From Blastomussa wellsi (taxonomy: Eukaryota; Cnidaria; Anthozoa; Scleractinia; Plerogyridae), in the NCBI GenBank assembly GCA_947652115.1, contig OX393562.1:26034003-26098002 (forward strand): a stretch of DNA of 64,000 bases, given 5' to 3'. The notes under the pieces were generated by a model that saw nothing but the letters and a program-made list of their open reading frames with translations, did no database searches and was not told where the DNA came from. The position numbers and the translations under genes are program-made. Shown here in pieces: positions 1 through 10,979 of this stretch (position 1 is its first letter; every line of letters begins with the position of its first letter).

Positions 1-1034
1 GTCTGTGTACGTACAAGAGTACACAAATCTCAGGGGCATGATTCAGCGGTCTTGAAAAGAATTCATTTCTTATAAACTTTTGTTGTTGAAATTAATTGGC
101 AAGCATCAGTGAAACACTTGTTTGATTACATTCAGTATAAAGTTCAGAAATGCTAATTGGTTAATAGTAAACATTCCAACCCTCCTGATTTGATTGGAAG
201 TCTTCAGATTTGTCATGTTGCCTCCTTCTTCCCAATTTCTGTCAAACTCGCTCTATTATAAAAATCTGAAAATTAGGGAAACGCTTTCTAAACTGTACTA
301 TTTTTTGTTATCATATGTGTACGATAAAAGTAAAATCAGACCTTATTGGATAACTCAGAAATTATGCCAAAATCCAGCAAATGATACTTTTAGAGGGCCT
401 GAAGTTGCAAAATTCCCACAGAGGCATGTCCCTGGTACTCCCCTCCTAACAAGCTTGTGCTTTCAGCTCTCAAAATATTATTCCCTATTTTCCTTCTAAT
501 TGGGTTGGATCCCTAAGGCAGTCCTTTGTCAGATCAAAGCTGGAGATAGTTTGTTGATCAGACAGTTATTGTGACAAATAACAAATATACAAATATGTAC
601 AAATAAGTTAGTCTTCGAGACATTTCAGTTTGGTGATCCTGTCAGGGAATCAGTGCACCCTTTGAAAGATTAAAAATGCTTTAGCAGAGATATGATTTGA
701 TGTATGTAAAGTACTGCTAAAGTCACAAAAATGATCAGTATACCTGCTTTTATGTTCTTGGCACTTCCTTGCATGGTTAAGGCTAATTAATTTGTTAATA
801 AAGTATTAGAGTGCTACCATTTCTGTTAGAATAAGAAATCACCCAGAAAGTTATAAGCATGAGTTTCCTCTTCATTTTTTAGGGTTTTGCCATCTTCCTG
901 ACTTTAGTGTCTGTTTTTCACTTTTGAAATAAAGGAATAAATTACCAGTTATTCAGAAGACAAAAACTCTTATCTGTGATAACTACAAGCAATATGGTAC
1001 ATTTTTTTCTGATCTTGGGACTTTTTCTCCACAG

Positions 1035-1139
1035 AGAGCTGTGCTAGATTTTCGGCTGTCAGAGCCCAGCTGGTACACAGTTGGTATTGTGCTTATGTTA
1101 GGAACCATGGCTGTTTTCTTTGCTACAAGGAAGACATGA
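1035..1139 (+). CDS. Last coding exon of an unidentified membrane-anchored protein (partial)
   Basis: A pyrimidine-rich tract ending in CTCCACAG precedes an open stretch of 34 codons that ends in TGA at 1137-1139. The peptide begins RAVLDFRLSEPSW. A hydrophobic segment (YTVGIVLMLGTMAVFFA) follows and the chain closes with the basic tail TRKT, which is the layout of a C-terminal membrane anchor. The rest of the gene lies left of the window; I found no further exon in 1-1034. AATAAA occurs at 1149, which is too close to the stop to be the obvious poly(A) signal, and another lies near 4470. I do not recognise the family. The reading frame depends on the chosen acceptor, so the exon is likely but not certain. 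Confidence 0.5.
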   Translation, partial: RAVLDFRLSEPSWYTVGIVLMLGTMAVFFATRKT

Positions 1140-2564
1140 AATTTGATAAATAAATAGTTACTCTCACTAATAATTTACTACTCTGTAAACTCAGGGAGAC
1201 TGGACACCACTGTTCCATCAACCCATAACCATAATCGTTACTTGAACAATTTTGGGTTGTAAGTCTCCCTGAAGCTTCCGGATTGGTAAAATTATTTAAA
1301 TCCCTTAGGTGGAGATATAAAATCTTTTTCACAAACATTTTGTGTAAATTTGAGAAATTGTTATATCGCAAACTAATGTCACCGAACCCATTGACTGGCC
1401 TGGAGTTTCTCAGACCCCCCTCCATCCTTCCTCTGTACATTTCTGATATTTTAGACATTTTGTCACCAGTTATGAGCTAAAATGCAATTTGCATCACGAA
1501 AACCGCTTGTTAGTTCTGGAAGTGGAACAAGCCCAGTCCTCATGGCCATGTGGCTTGGGACATTTCAGCAGCTGTCAGTGGGTTAAATTGTAATGTGTTG
1601 CTACCGATCCAAGATTATATATGATGACATTTGAAAATGAGAGTGGGAAATCAGTTGTAATAATAGAAATTATTCTATGTGCAGTAAATATGCTTTCTTC
1701 AAACATACCAAGACATTCATACTTGATCAGCTTGAGTGTACCTGTCAAACTGATACCAACTTGTTCATGTTTTTGTAATAATAGCTGCGGTTCCACTAGC
1801 CGTTTTGCCCATGGGAAAATAGGACTTTACCCAAGGGATTGCGTGTTTTGTGTGTGACCGATATTCCCACAGTGAAACTGCCCACGGGAAATCACCATGG
1901 ATACATCAAAAAGAACAAAAGAATTACCCATGACATTTCCAGAAGCAAGTCGTAGGGTTTATCTATGGTTTATCTAACCACAAAACTGTTCCACCAATCG
2001 TGAAGCAGCAAAAGTTAATAACAGGAAACCGCAGACACGCTGGGAGCATTTTTTAATTAACAGCATGCATGGCCTGGTGATCTTAATAAATATAGCATCA
2101 CGGAATAACATCACACATTCTAGTACTTTGCCGCTGCATTACCGGCCCTACACGTTGGCAGATCAACTCAAATGTAGCTCAAGAAACTAGAAAGTTTTAC
2201 TTTCACGAGAAATCGAGTGCTCGAATGTTCAAAAGTTGCTAGAGCCAATTCTGCGGCCGAGAAAATACCTAAGCACGTCTCGATTGGTGACCAACCATAA
2301 TGGGACAGCATTCGTTGAGGCTTACGAAATAAATAGAGGAGTTGGAGCAAATGAAGAAAATGTAATCGTAGACACATTTAGCACATTCTTCTCAGGACAA
2401 AATGTTGAGCAAAGGTTCACCTCGGGGAATCATTTGTAATGTAACCGACAGATTTAACCTGATCAGAAACCCAAGCTGATCCCAACCCAAGCAAATTTTC
2501 CCACGGGGACACCTCAGTGGAAGGTGTGTGTAACCACGGCTAATGTTACAATTTCAACCTTTGC
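1140..2564. other. Spacer or 3' UTR, no gene seen
   Basis: The short open frames here have no splice borders, no recognisable domain and many stops around them. The segment may be 3' UTR of the gene ending at 1139 followed by intergenic DNA. I see no RNA gene and no clear repeat. Confidence 0.4.
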
Positions 2565-3186
2565 TTGAGGGGGGAGAACCCTGACTACAAAACGGTTGCT
2601 ATAGATGACTTCTAACCATCATATCTTGGGTTCCCTTTCAATCCTGAGATTAGTTTTTTTGCCATGCTTGTTCTATTGAAGGCTGCTTTCACTTTTGGTA
2701 GCTTTGACCATATTTGGAAAATCACGTGACCAGAACACAAAAGCACTAAAAACTGCCACAGCTTTCATCTTTCTCTAATGAAACCAAAGCCAATGGATAG
2801 AGTGCATTCAGATGCACAATCTGTAGTATCGGTTTTTTGAAATTTGCAATACTGTAAAAGTTATGACATCACACAATTTATAACGTCATAGCTTTTTAAC
2901 TAATGGGAATCTGCACAAATCCATACTACAGATTTTGCATCTCAGTGCACTCTATCCATTGGCTTTGGTTTCATCTGACAAAGATATAAGCTGTGCGAGT
3001 TTTAAGCATTTATGTGTTCTGGTCACGTTACTTTCCAAATATGGTCAAAACTGCCAAAAGTGAAGTGAGCCTCCAATAGAACAAGCATGGCAAAAAACTA
3101 ATCCCAGGATTGAAAGGGAACCCAAGATATGATGGTTAGAAGTCATCTATAGCTACTGTTTTGTAGTTAGGGGTCACTCCCCTTAA
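2565..3186. mobile_element. Fold-back (long inverted repeat) DNA element, about 620 bp
   Basis: Almost the whole segment is a hairpin. The left arm (from TTGAGGGGGGAG through the CCATCATATCTTGGGTTCCC region to GTGCATTCAGATGCA) recurs as an imperfect reverse complement in the right arm, ending GGGGTCACTCCCCTTAAG. The arms are about 290 bp with a short centre near 2870-2885. There is no coding capacity. It fits a nonautonomous fold-back or MITE-type transposon. The superfamily cannot be set, because no clean target-site duplication is visible. Confidence 0.75.
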
Positions 3187-5116
3187 GTCTGAATAGCATC
3201 TAAATTAAAATAACACTCTGGTAGTAAATATTTTCTATAAGACAGGGCTGTTACTAATTTTTCAAGCAAGGAAAGTAAAAAAGTAGCCAGGGGAATTTGG
3301 TGTTTGATGTATTTTTCACTTTCCAGTGTTTTGGTTTTGTTTCAAAGAAGCTGGGGCTCAAACTCTTAGTACCTGGGGAAATCCCTGGTCCCCAGCCCTT
3401 AGTGACAGCCCTGAAAAGAGCGTTTTAAGTGTTTATGTAAGGATCTACTGCGGACCATAGCATTTTATAATTCAGTTGTAGAAAAAGGATAGAAATTTCA
3501 TCCATTTTCACAGGGAAAAATTTCTGAGATTCAAACTAGTAACAGGATGTCTTTTGAAACAGATGTTCATTTTATGACTACAGTATTTTTATTCAGAATT
3601 TACAGTTATAAATGTACACTTCACTGATGGCACAGCTAACCCACACTCACAAAACCACTACTCAGTAACAAAGTATAAAGAAGCAAAATAATGTAACTTG
3701 ATCAGATTAACCAACAGCCTTCAAACTAATACCACAGTAAATGTTGTTCAAAAGGGCAGGGATTTATATGGTTAATAAAATTATGAACTTTCAGCTTGTG
3801 CCCCAGTTTCATAAAAATATGAATGCTAAAGCTTAGAACTCAATTAATGGCTGCATTTTCCCACTGCTGTTAATTATCATCATAGCGGATAACTTGGGTT
3901 ACCTTAAGGGGATGAAAAAGTGTCATCCCGGGGTTTGTTTGTTTCTCTTTCCAGGGTCCATTTTCAAGGCTCTATTATTGTAAGTTGTAATAATATTACT
4001 ATTAGTAATAATTGGTACTGTAATATTTAAAGTCTTTTACTTTGAACTCTGAAACCTTTGAAAAGCATTTTTTAGAAGTTTCTCAGATAACAACACCAGA
4101 TTAATATAATAAAAAATGATATACATATAAATCATCCATAATGCTAATTTTTGGTTTTTAAATTTTGAAAAAAAATGCTTTGTAAAAAAATAAGAGTTGA
4201 GGCCAGAAATGTTTTGAATGTCAAAACTTGAAGTAGAATTTCCTCAAGGAGAAAGCACTTTGAATTTTGAACGTAAAAAAAATTCTGCCTTAACTGCTGG
4301 TTGTCATTATTGTAAAATTTGATCTTTTCTTTTGTTTCATGTAATATGGAGTGCAAGATTGTACAGGATCAATATTTTTTTTTATTTTGGTTTATTGTAT
4401 TTTTATGTCTTTGTAAACAAGCTCAAAGCTGAATGTGGTTTTTCCTAGCAAATTACTTATAATTATGACTAATAAACGTTTTTCTGTGCTTGTCTGTTGT
4501 TGTAATTGGTTAATGACCATTCTGTGTCAGGGATTGAGACCTCTGACCGCCCAAAGCTGTAAGCATGCAGAGAGTACTCATTGTGTAATGTTCAGCCAAT
4601 CAGATTTGTCAGATTTGTCAATCAGTCTGTGAATCCCAGACCTCCGGTGTTGGTGGCGGCTATAGGCCTCTATCATTGATCACTGACCAGCAGTATCATA
4701 TGATGTTGCTGTCATACCATGCTACCTTAAGGTCGCTATTGTTAACAGCTACTAATTTAGTGATTGGTTCTGCACAAGTTACATGTATATCAACTACCGA
4801 ATTTAGCCATTCTGAACCGACAAAACAGTGATATCATGTCAACCAGTTATAATTGAACATAGAAGTGAACTTAGATGAAAATAAACAGCCTATGTAGAAA
4901 AACGTTCCAGAAGAGTATGCACAACCTGCTTCTGGCTTTTTTGCTGAGCAAAAGCAAAAAGAAGTCTACGGGAATGCTTGCCTATAGGGCAAGCAATTTA
5001 ATAATGCACAAAGTTAATTGATACTGAATAGAACCTGACACAAAATGGGTTCTCGTGAAAAAAGGGAGTCTTGCGCTCCATGATGGCACCCATTTTTCAA
5101 AAACAAATTAGTATAG
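3187..5116. other. AT-rich spacer, no gene seen
   Basis: Only short, unsupported open frames are present, including ones at 4144-4356 and 4435-4632 with no recognisable domain. AATAAA occurs near 4470 and 4878, so part of this may be 3' UTR of the gene ending at 1139. Nothing else could be supported. Confidence 0.35.
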
Positions 5117-5494
5117 GTAATCACATGAGGCCAAGTACTATTAAGGATTAATTGCACGAGAGTTTTCAAAATTTTCCAAAATTGCCCGAGTCGCGAAGCG
5201 ACGAGGGCAATTTGGAAAATTTTGAAAACTCAAGTGCAATTAATCCTTAATAGTACGAGGTCTCATGGGATTACTTGTTTATCAATAAAGGGCAAAATTT
5301 ATACGAAGGAAAATCACGCGCGCAGTCTATTTTTATCTGGGAAGCCTGTTTAGCGCTACGGCAATTAACGGATTAGCCAATCATTAACAGGTAATCATGC
5401 CCTCTCTTGATTACTAAAAATGCCCTCGATTAAGAAAAAATGCCCTCTCTCTCAACCAATCAGCGCTCAGTAATTTTGCCCTTTATTGATAAAC
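5117..5494. mobile_element. Composite inverted-repeat element: long hairpin plus TIR unit
   Basis: Two nested structures abut. Positions 5117-5274 form a long imperfect hairpin; its arms (GTAATCACATGAG, ATTAAGGATTAATTGCAC, TTTTCAAAATTTTCC) repeat inverted and the apex reads GCCCGAGTCGCGAAGCGACG. Next, 5277-5299 (GTTTATCAATAAAGGGCAAA) and 5472-5494 are terminal inverted repeats of about 23 bp around a 220-bp body with repeated ATGCCCTC words. There is no coding capacity. Two other hairpins in the window (17159, 37346) share the general design. Confidence 0.7.
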
Positions 5495-5933
5495 TTAGTA
5501 ACTATCGAAATGTTACACAAACACAGCAATTGTAGAGGAGATGGTGTTTGGATGTCCATGGTAAAAAAAAACACTGATTTTTATTTCATTTACTAAAACT
5601 TGGTGTTAAATAAAGGCTTTTCACACTTGTAATAAATACATTATGACACAATGATATTTTTTCTTGCAGTTAAATAACATCAACAGACTAAAAATTAAAA
5701 TTTTGAATGACAGTATCACATGAGGACAAAAAGGACAGGTTTTCCGTTTAAGTTTTCTGGTTTTCAGTTGTCAAAGTGAATGATAAACTGCAAAATTAAA
5801 GATCACAACTTTTATTAGCAATTCACGTTAGATGTTTTCTAGACACGTAAGCCTATATAAAACTCCCCAAGCTAAAATCCTAGGCTGTCCTAAAACTGTA
5901 ATCCTACAAACTCTGGAGGGTAGTTAAAGTGCC

Positions 5934-6370
5934 TATGAAGTGAATTGGTTTTGTATTTAGTTTTAACATTTATCTTGTGAAATATGTGAATCCAAAGTTT
6001 GAGATGTCTGGCATTAAAAGTAATGATTTTACAAGCCTTCAAAGTTGAGCCATTTTGCTCTCAAAAATGGTATTTGAATCCTCAGGGATGCTGAATCTTT
6101 CTGACAAATCGCCCATTTCTGAATCGCTTGACATGTTTCTCACATAATCATCCTCGCTGACAAGAAACTTTGATGGTGCAAACAAAAGTTTGGCACCAAA
6201 GTGACGTCACGGCGTGGTATTTTCAGACCCATTCCCCTGGCCATTTTTGGAGGGCAAAATGCTCAACAAATCGTTACTTTAATCACAGAGGTCTCAAATT
6301 ATGGAATCGCATATTTCACAAAGTAAATGTTAAAACAAAACACAAAAAATTCACTTCATAGGCACTTTAA
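5934..6370. mobile_element. MITE with TTAA target duplication
   Basis: Terminal inverted repeats beginning AGTGCCTATGAAGTGAATT face each other at the two ends, each flanked by TTAA (5934-5937 and 6367-6370). The 437-bp span has no coding capacity. A TTAA duplication is typical of piggyBac-type transposases, so this is probably a nonautonomous relative. That assignment rests on the duplication alone. Confidence 0.75.
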
Positions 6371-6878
6371 GGGAGCAAGCATGGAAGATTACTTTGCACA
6401 AGGAGACAGGGCACACAGGGGCTGCTTTCCTGTGGCAAGTGATCTCACAGGCTGATGTACTTGCCCATTTGGCTAACCCTGAGAAAAAAACAGCAAGTTG
6501 TCTATGTCATCAATTAAATATTATGCTATCACAACATTACGTGACATATCACCAATGGCAAATACAATTACTGTATTCCTCAATAACTTACAAGTTTCCT
6601 TCATCTGTCAATAATCAATTTTGGTGTCTTAGCCAGATGCTTTTGTGCCCAGCAGTGCTGAACTCTAAACTAGTGGTATTGTTGCTCTCCCTGGATGGAA
6701 TGTGATTCCATCAATGGCTGCCTCTACCATTCTAGACTGGCAACAATAATTTGCTGGTACTGTATGTGGCCAATCTGAATGAATAGGGGACAACACAGGA
6801 CACTGGTCATACCCCAACCTTGCAACTCTAGATCTGCAGGCCCTCAGGTTAATTCTAAACAGACACGCATATTGTAAC
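6371..6878. other. Spacer or TMEM19 3' UTR
   Basis: This lies directly downstream of the TMEM19 stop codon (TMEM19 is on the - strand), so part is expected to be its 3' UTR. The 103-codon open frame at 6394-6705 has no recognisable domain and is treated as chance. Confidence 0.4.
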
Positions 6879-8624
6879 CTACATCATTCCTTTCCATAAA
6901 AAGTACCCTACAATGGGCATTACAATACTTGTAAGAAGACACGAGACAAAGTTAACAGCATGATTGTCCAGGATTAATCGTCCTGAGATGTGTTTTACAG
7001 CTGGAGATGGTCTGTGCACGACACGTTTCTTTACTGAGCAATAACCTGAGTACTGCAATGTGGCACCCAGCACCGAATCAAATGCAGATCCCAGAAAGCC
7101 TCCCAAACAGCCAATCACAATGACCGGCCACTGAGGTGGAATGACAGTGATTCTACGAATTGTCAAGACTGTCACCAAGGTGAAATAGTAGGCAACTCCA
7201 ATCACTGTACCACCGAGAATGCTCGAAATAGTGCCTGTTATTGTGATGCCACCATTTGTGCCAACAGGAACTTTACAAAACGTTGTTATCAGTACAGGAA
7301 CATGGGAACTTACTGCAGTTCCTATTTCAGATGCCCATGTATCACCACAGCTACACGCAAAGGATCCAAGCACAGCCATAGAAAGCACTGATGCAGTAAA
7401 ATCCTTAGCATAATCAATGGCATGTTCCCCAATACCAACGTCAATCATATAAAACAGAGCAAGCAGTGTCGGCACACCTCCATTACATATAACTTGGATC
7501 CAGTTTCTCTGGCCTCCTGCAAAATAATAATGTAAAAAACTGTTACTAATAACCGTAGTTCGCTTTAACTCCAAGAATAATCAACGGGTGGATTCCACTC
7601 AACCAAAACTCTTAGTCGTGTGAGACAAAGAAACATGCACTATGCTGGTAAAGGCTTGTTGCTGTCATATTTTTATTGACAAGGGCTCTGTCCAGCAGCT
7701 AGACAAACAAAACCGAGTGGAAATGTCAAATGAAACTTACAGAAAATTTCCAAAAAAAGCACAACCTCGAGGCTAACTGGAGTTTTCAAAACAAGTTTCA
7801 GATGTCATCATCAGAGTCATGTGAAGAGTTGAAAACAACTCTTCACATGACTCTGATGATGACTTCCGCCCACGCAAAGGATGGCAGGAATTCTTGCAAG
7901 CACCCTAAAAAAAACAAGCATCCGAATTTTTTCGACCTCTGAAGAAAAAACCTGAACACCCCCTACAAAAACTGTCACCCTTAGGGAGGGAGGGAGACGG
8001 GGAGGTACGAATAATAAATGAATGTCCCAATTGGATGTTTCATATTGTCAGTATGCACAAAACAACATAACAATATAGTAGGAACATAATGACATCAAGC
8101 TAGATGACATAAGGAAAAATCTGATCTTTTCTTTATGTCTCTAGAGTGAACCAGGCTTAAGTTAGGCCTGGTTCGCACTAGCGACATTGAGCTGACATAA
8201 CGACAAGGTCACGCAAATGCAAAAAAGACCTTACACTTATGCTTTATGTCACCAGTGTGAATGACACAACATAATGACATAGCAGGAACATGACATAAGG
8301 CTACATGAACATAAGGACATAAGGAAAAGATTGATCTTTTCTTTATGTCGTTATGTTTAACCGCCACCTGGTTAGCTCAGTTGGCAGAGCGCCGGACTGT
8401 TGTGTGGAAGGTCTCTGGTTCAATCCCCAGACCGGACCAACGCTCAGGGTCTTAAAATAACTGAGGAGAATGTGCTGCCTTTGCAGTGACATCTGCAAAT
8501 GGTTAGACATTCTAGTCTTCTCGGATAAGGACAAAGAGTATGTCTTTATGTTTAACCGCCACCTGGTTAGCTCAGTTGGTAGAGTGCCGGACTGTTGTGC
8601 GGAAGGTCTCGGGTTCGATCCCCA

Positions 8625-8665
<41 letters not shown>

Positions 8666-9385
8666 TGTGCTGTCTTTGCAGTGACATCTGCAAATGGTTA
8701 GACATTCTAGTCTTCTCAGAAAAGGAAGAAGAGTAGGAGACAAGTTTCCTGGTGTTGTAGTCCGGCCTCGTATCACGGGTTGGTGCTTAACATAGGGATA
8801 ACCTCACTGCACCTTTCCCCCTTGGACGGACATGAGTATGAGTACGAGTATGTCGTTATTCAGGCTTTAGCAAAAAATAAGCTTCTTAGTAATGTATTGT
8901 TATTATTTATTAATGAAATATTTTCCCTTGAAATTTGGTCGCCTCATTCGTGCTACTCATAATTTTCCCTCTTATCCGTGTTATTACGGATACCATGATT
9001 ATAAAAATATGGAAATTACAGTTTTTCGAAAAGTTAGGTACAAGGCGCAAGGGTATTATGGGTTCCTGTCTGATCATGATCGTTTTTCAACAGTATAAAC
9101 GCCCTCTATTTCTAGCACTAAGCTAAAAATTTACACACCTTTCTTGAAACCGTCTTCAAGTTTTTCCTTGACATCTGACTTGAACCTCGTTAGCTTAGAA
9201 CTTGACAAGAAAAATGTCACACAAGAGGCGAAAAAGCAAAGGTTGCTCAAGGTCAATATGAATCCCACCACAACAGAAGCAACAGCGCCCGTCAAATCAA
9301 GAGATCTCTTCTTGACTCCGTGGCGTACGATAACCAAACACGAAAAAACAGCGAATACAGCCCTTACTAAGAAATGGATATCCAT
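6879..9385 (-). CDS. TMEM19: Transmembrane protein 19 (DUF92 family)
   Basis: Two coding exons: 9139-9385 and 6879-7516. The donor (AAAG|GTGTGT) and acceptor (TTTTGCAG|GAGG) join in phase to give GGQRNW at the seam, the same peptide found in vertebrate TMEM19. The product is 294 aa, somewhat shorter at the N-terminus than the human 336 aa. Family landmarks are FFLSSSKLTRFK, SCGDTWASEIG, KVPVGTNGGIT, LGGFLGSAFDSVLGATLQY and HISGRLILDNHAVNF. Several long hydrophobic segments indicate a multi-pass membrane protein. Its molecular function is not settled. The start was chosen at MDIHFLVR; an upstream in-frame ATG at 9436 would add 17 residues. The intron carries a hairpin, AT-rich repeats and SINE insertions. 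It is head to head with CCDC34. Confidence 0.93.
7804..7863. repeat. Perfect 28-bp hairpin with AAAA loop
   Basis: Positions 7804-7831 (GTCATCATCAGAGTCATGTG and on) are exactly reverse-complementary to 7836-7863, with AAAA between. It lies in the TMEM19 intron. The exact pairing suggests recent origin or maintenance, and an inverted duplication of one arm is the simplest source. Confidence 0.9.
8355..8848 (+). mobile_element. Two tandem tRNA-derived SINEs with shared target-site duplications
   Basis: Copy 1 (8355-8538) and copy 2 (8550-8848) both start TTTAACCGCCACCTGG and carry an RNA polymerase III A box (TAGCTCAGTTGG) and B box (GGTTCAATCCC in copy 1, GGTTCGATCCC in copy 2) in a tRNA-like head. 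They share a body through GTTAGACATTCTAGTCTTCT. Copy 2 alone has the longer 3' part ending GAGTATGAGTACGAG. The 11-bp target TATGTCGTTAT flanks the pair at 8344-8354 and 8849-8859, and a one-base variant (TATGTCTTTAT) sits between them at 8539-8549. Flanking DNA at about 8090-8345 contains repeated CATAAGGAAAA..GATCTTTTC words, probably an older element. Confidence 0.85.
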
Positions 9386-9587
9386 AATATTCGTGTAATT
9401 TGAAGAACGGACATTCTCACACGATCTTCGTTCCAACGGGTTGTTCCACCGCCAAAACTACTCGCCTTAGTCTCCCGCGTTATTTCCTCAATGGCGGCGG
9501 CGGTATTGACCGTTGTACAGTGATGAAAAATAGCTTGAAGTTCTGGCACAAAAGAGATATTGTAATTAGCACAGTCCAAGAGAAGAT
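9386..9587. promoter_or_regulatory. Probable bidirectional promoter, TMEM19 / CCDC34
   Basis: The start codons of two divergent genes are only 202 bp apart, so both transcription starts and any shared promoter must lie in or beside this interval. I see no TATA box. A GC-richer patch (GGCGGCGGCGG) is near 9493. This is inferred from gene arrangement. Confidence 0.55.
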
Positions 9588-10628
9588 ATGTACGGGAGGC
9601 AAGAAGGAGAAAGACGTGTTTTCACAGAGACATTTTCAGATGATTCCCTTGGTGAATCGACTCGCTCTTTGCTATCTCCAGTTTTAAATGATGGTGATGG
9701 CGGCCGATTTGAAGAACCAGAATTATCCGAAGGTTCCTTGAGCGGCGACGATGAAACAGACAACGGAAACGTTTACAGCCCTCAATTTGAAAGGTCTACC
9801 AGCACACCTAAGCACAAGACCAAAACATCAAGAAGTTATACAACTCCAACTTCATCATTTTCAGGACCTAAGAAGTCCCTCAGTAAAAGAACCAGGTCAG
9901 CTGTGTCAAGATCAGAAAGTTACAAAGCAAATAGCTCTAAAGAGATTGAGGATAAAGGCGACTGTCTTTCACCATGGGAAACCTGGCTGGTGAAAAAGAC
10001 TACTGAAGATCGTGAGAAGTTGAAACAGAAAAGACTTGAAAAGAAGAAAGCACGGGAGGAAAATGAGAAGGAAAAACGGGAAAGGGAAGAACTCTTGAAA
10101 GTTGCAAGCGAGAAGTATAATAAATGGCTAGAAAACAAAAGAAAGTTGATTGCAGAGGATAGAAAAATAAAACAAGAGCAAGAGCAGTTGGAAACAGAGA
10201 CGAAGGAGAATTTAAACCGCATAACTCAAGAGAAATCAGAAGTGAAATACAACAAATGGCTTGAAGGGAAGAAAACAAAAGAGAATGAGAAGAGAAGGAA
10301 AGAGCAAGAAGAGGCAAGAATACAGAAAGACAAGGAAGTGACAAGAAAGTTGAACAACGAGGAAGCCTATATTAAGTGGATTGCAGGTGTAAAAGAAAGA
10401 CCTAAACCTGTTTATAACAGCTTTGGTTATACAGGAGGGATGTTAACAGGGTATTATGAGTGGGGTTCATATCCTGCACCAAGTTATTGTAATCCTATTC
10501 CTTGGATGCCACCAAAAGTGAAAAGATACAACGATAAAATAAAAGGCAAGGTAGAAATGCAACCAGCTTCTCCACCTCTTCTCTTCAGAGACATTGAAAA
10601 TAGGAAGGCAAAGGAAAAGAAGAAATAA
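9588..10628 (+). CDS. CCDC34: Coiled-coil domain-containing protein 34
   Basis: A single open frame of 346 codons. Residues 1-120 are a low-complexity acidic and serine-rich region. From about residue 128 (SPWETWLVKKTTEDREKLK) to 270 it is a long charged coiled coil with the repeated family motif YNKWLE (also AYIKWIAG). The C-terminal block (SFGYTGGMLTGYYEWGSYP, NPIPWMPP) matches the conserved tail of vertebrate CCDC34. The vertebrate protein is linked to cilia and sperm flagella. The gene appears intronless in its coding part. AATAAA at 10824-10829 is a good poly(A) signal about 200 bp after the stop. Confidence 0.9.
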   Translation: MYGRQEGERRVFTETFSDDSLGESTRSLLSPVLNDGDGGRFEEPELSEGSLSGDDETDNGNVYSPQFERSTSTPKHKTKTSRSYTTPTSSFSGPKKSLSKRTRSAVSRSESYKANSSKEIEDKGDCLSPWETWLVKKTTEDREKLKQKRLEKKKAREENEKEKREREELLKVASEKYNKWLENKRKLIAEDRKIKQEQEQLETETKENLNRITQEKSEVKYNKWLEGKKTKENEKRRKEQEEARIQKDKEVTRKLNNEEAYIKWIAGVKERPKPVYNSFGYTGGMLTGYYEWGSYPAPSYCNPIPWMPPKVKRYNDKIKGKVEMQPASPPLLFRDIENRKAKEKKK

Positions 10629-10843
10629 CCATTGGGGAATTTCTATTTCTGTTGTTGTTAAAATCAAAGAATGTTTTATTTATTATGCCAAAATTCAGCA
10701 AATTTTGATGACAGATGTAAAATATCACATAACATGTTTTTTCTTTAAATTTGAAATTTATTTACATGTAACACACAGACTATATTTTTGTAAATGAACA
10801 CCCCTCCCCAGATAATGGGTCAAAATAAATGCACATTCTGGTC

Positions 10844-10979
10844 CTGGTTGTTCAAAGGGCGACTAATGCTATTCACTTGACAAATCGCTATCCAGTGGAT
10901 AACTGTTGGCAAAACAAGCAATGTTACTGGGTAGTTATTTATGTGTTGAATAGTGTTATCTACTATTTGAACAAGCAGG
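10844..10979. mobile_element. Short MITE, family with CCTGGTTGTTCAAA ends
   Basis: Ends CCTGGTTGTTCAAA and TTTGAACAAGCAGG are inverted repeats around a 136-bp unit with TATCCAGTGGATA inside. A second member lies at 51740-51869 with the same ends and the same TATCCACTGGATA-type core. It is noncoding and of unknown superfamily. Confidence 0.7.

Noticed and set aside
8355..8640. Two tRNA genes with good A and B boxes
   Set aside because: Both heads are fused to a shared non-tRNA body, flanked by target duplications, and do not fold into a clean cloverleaf with acceptor pairing. They are SINE heads.
9920..10344. Serine/phenylalanine-rich - strand frames opposite CCDC34
   Set aside because: They are the complement of a lysine/glutamate coiled coil; AAG/GAA codons give open CTT/TTC frames on the other strand.
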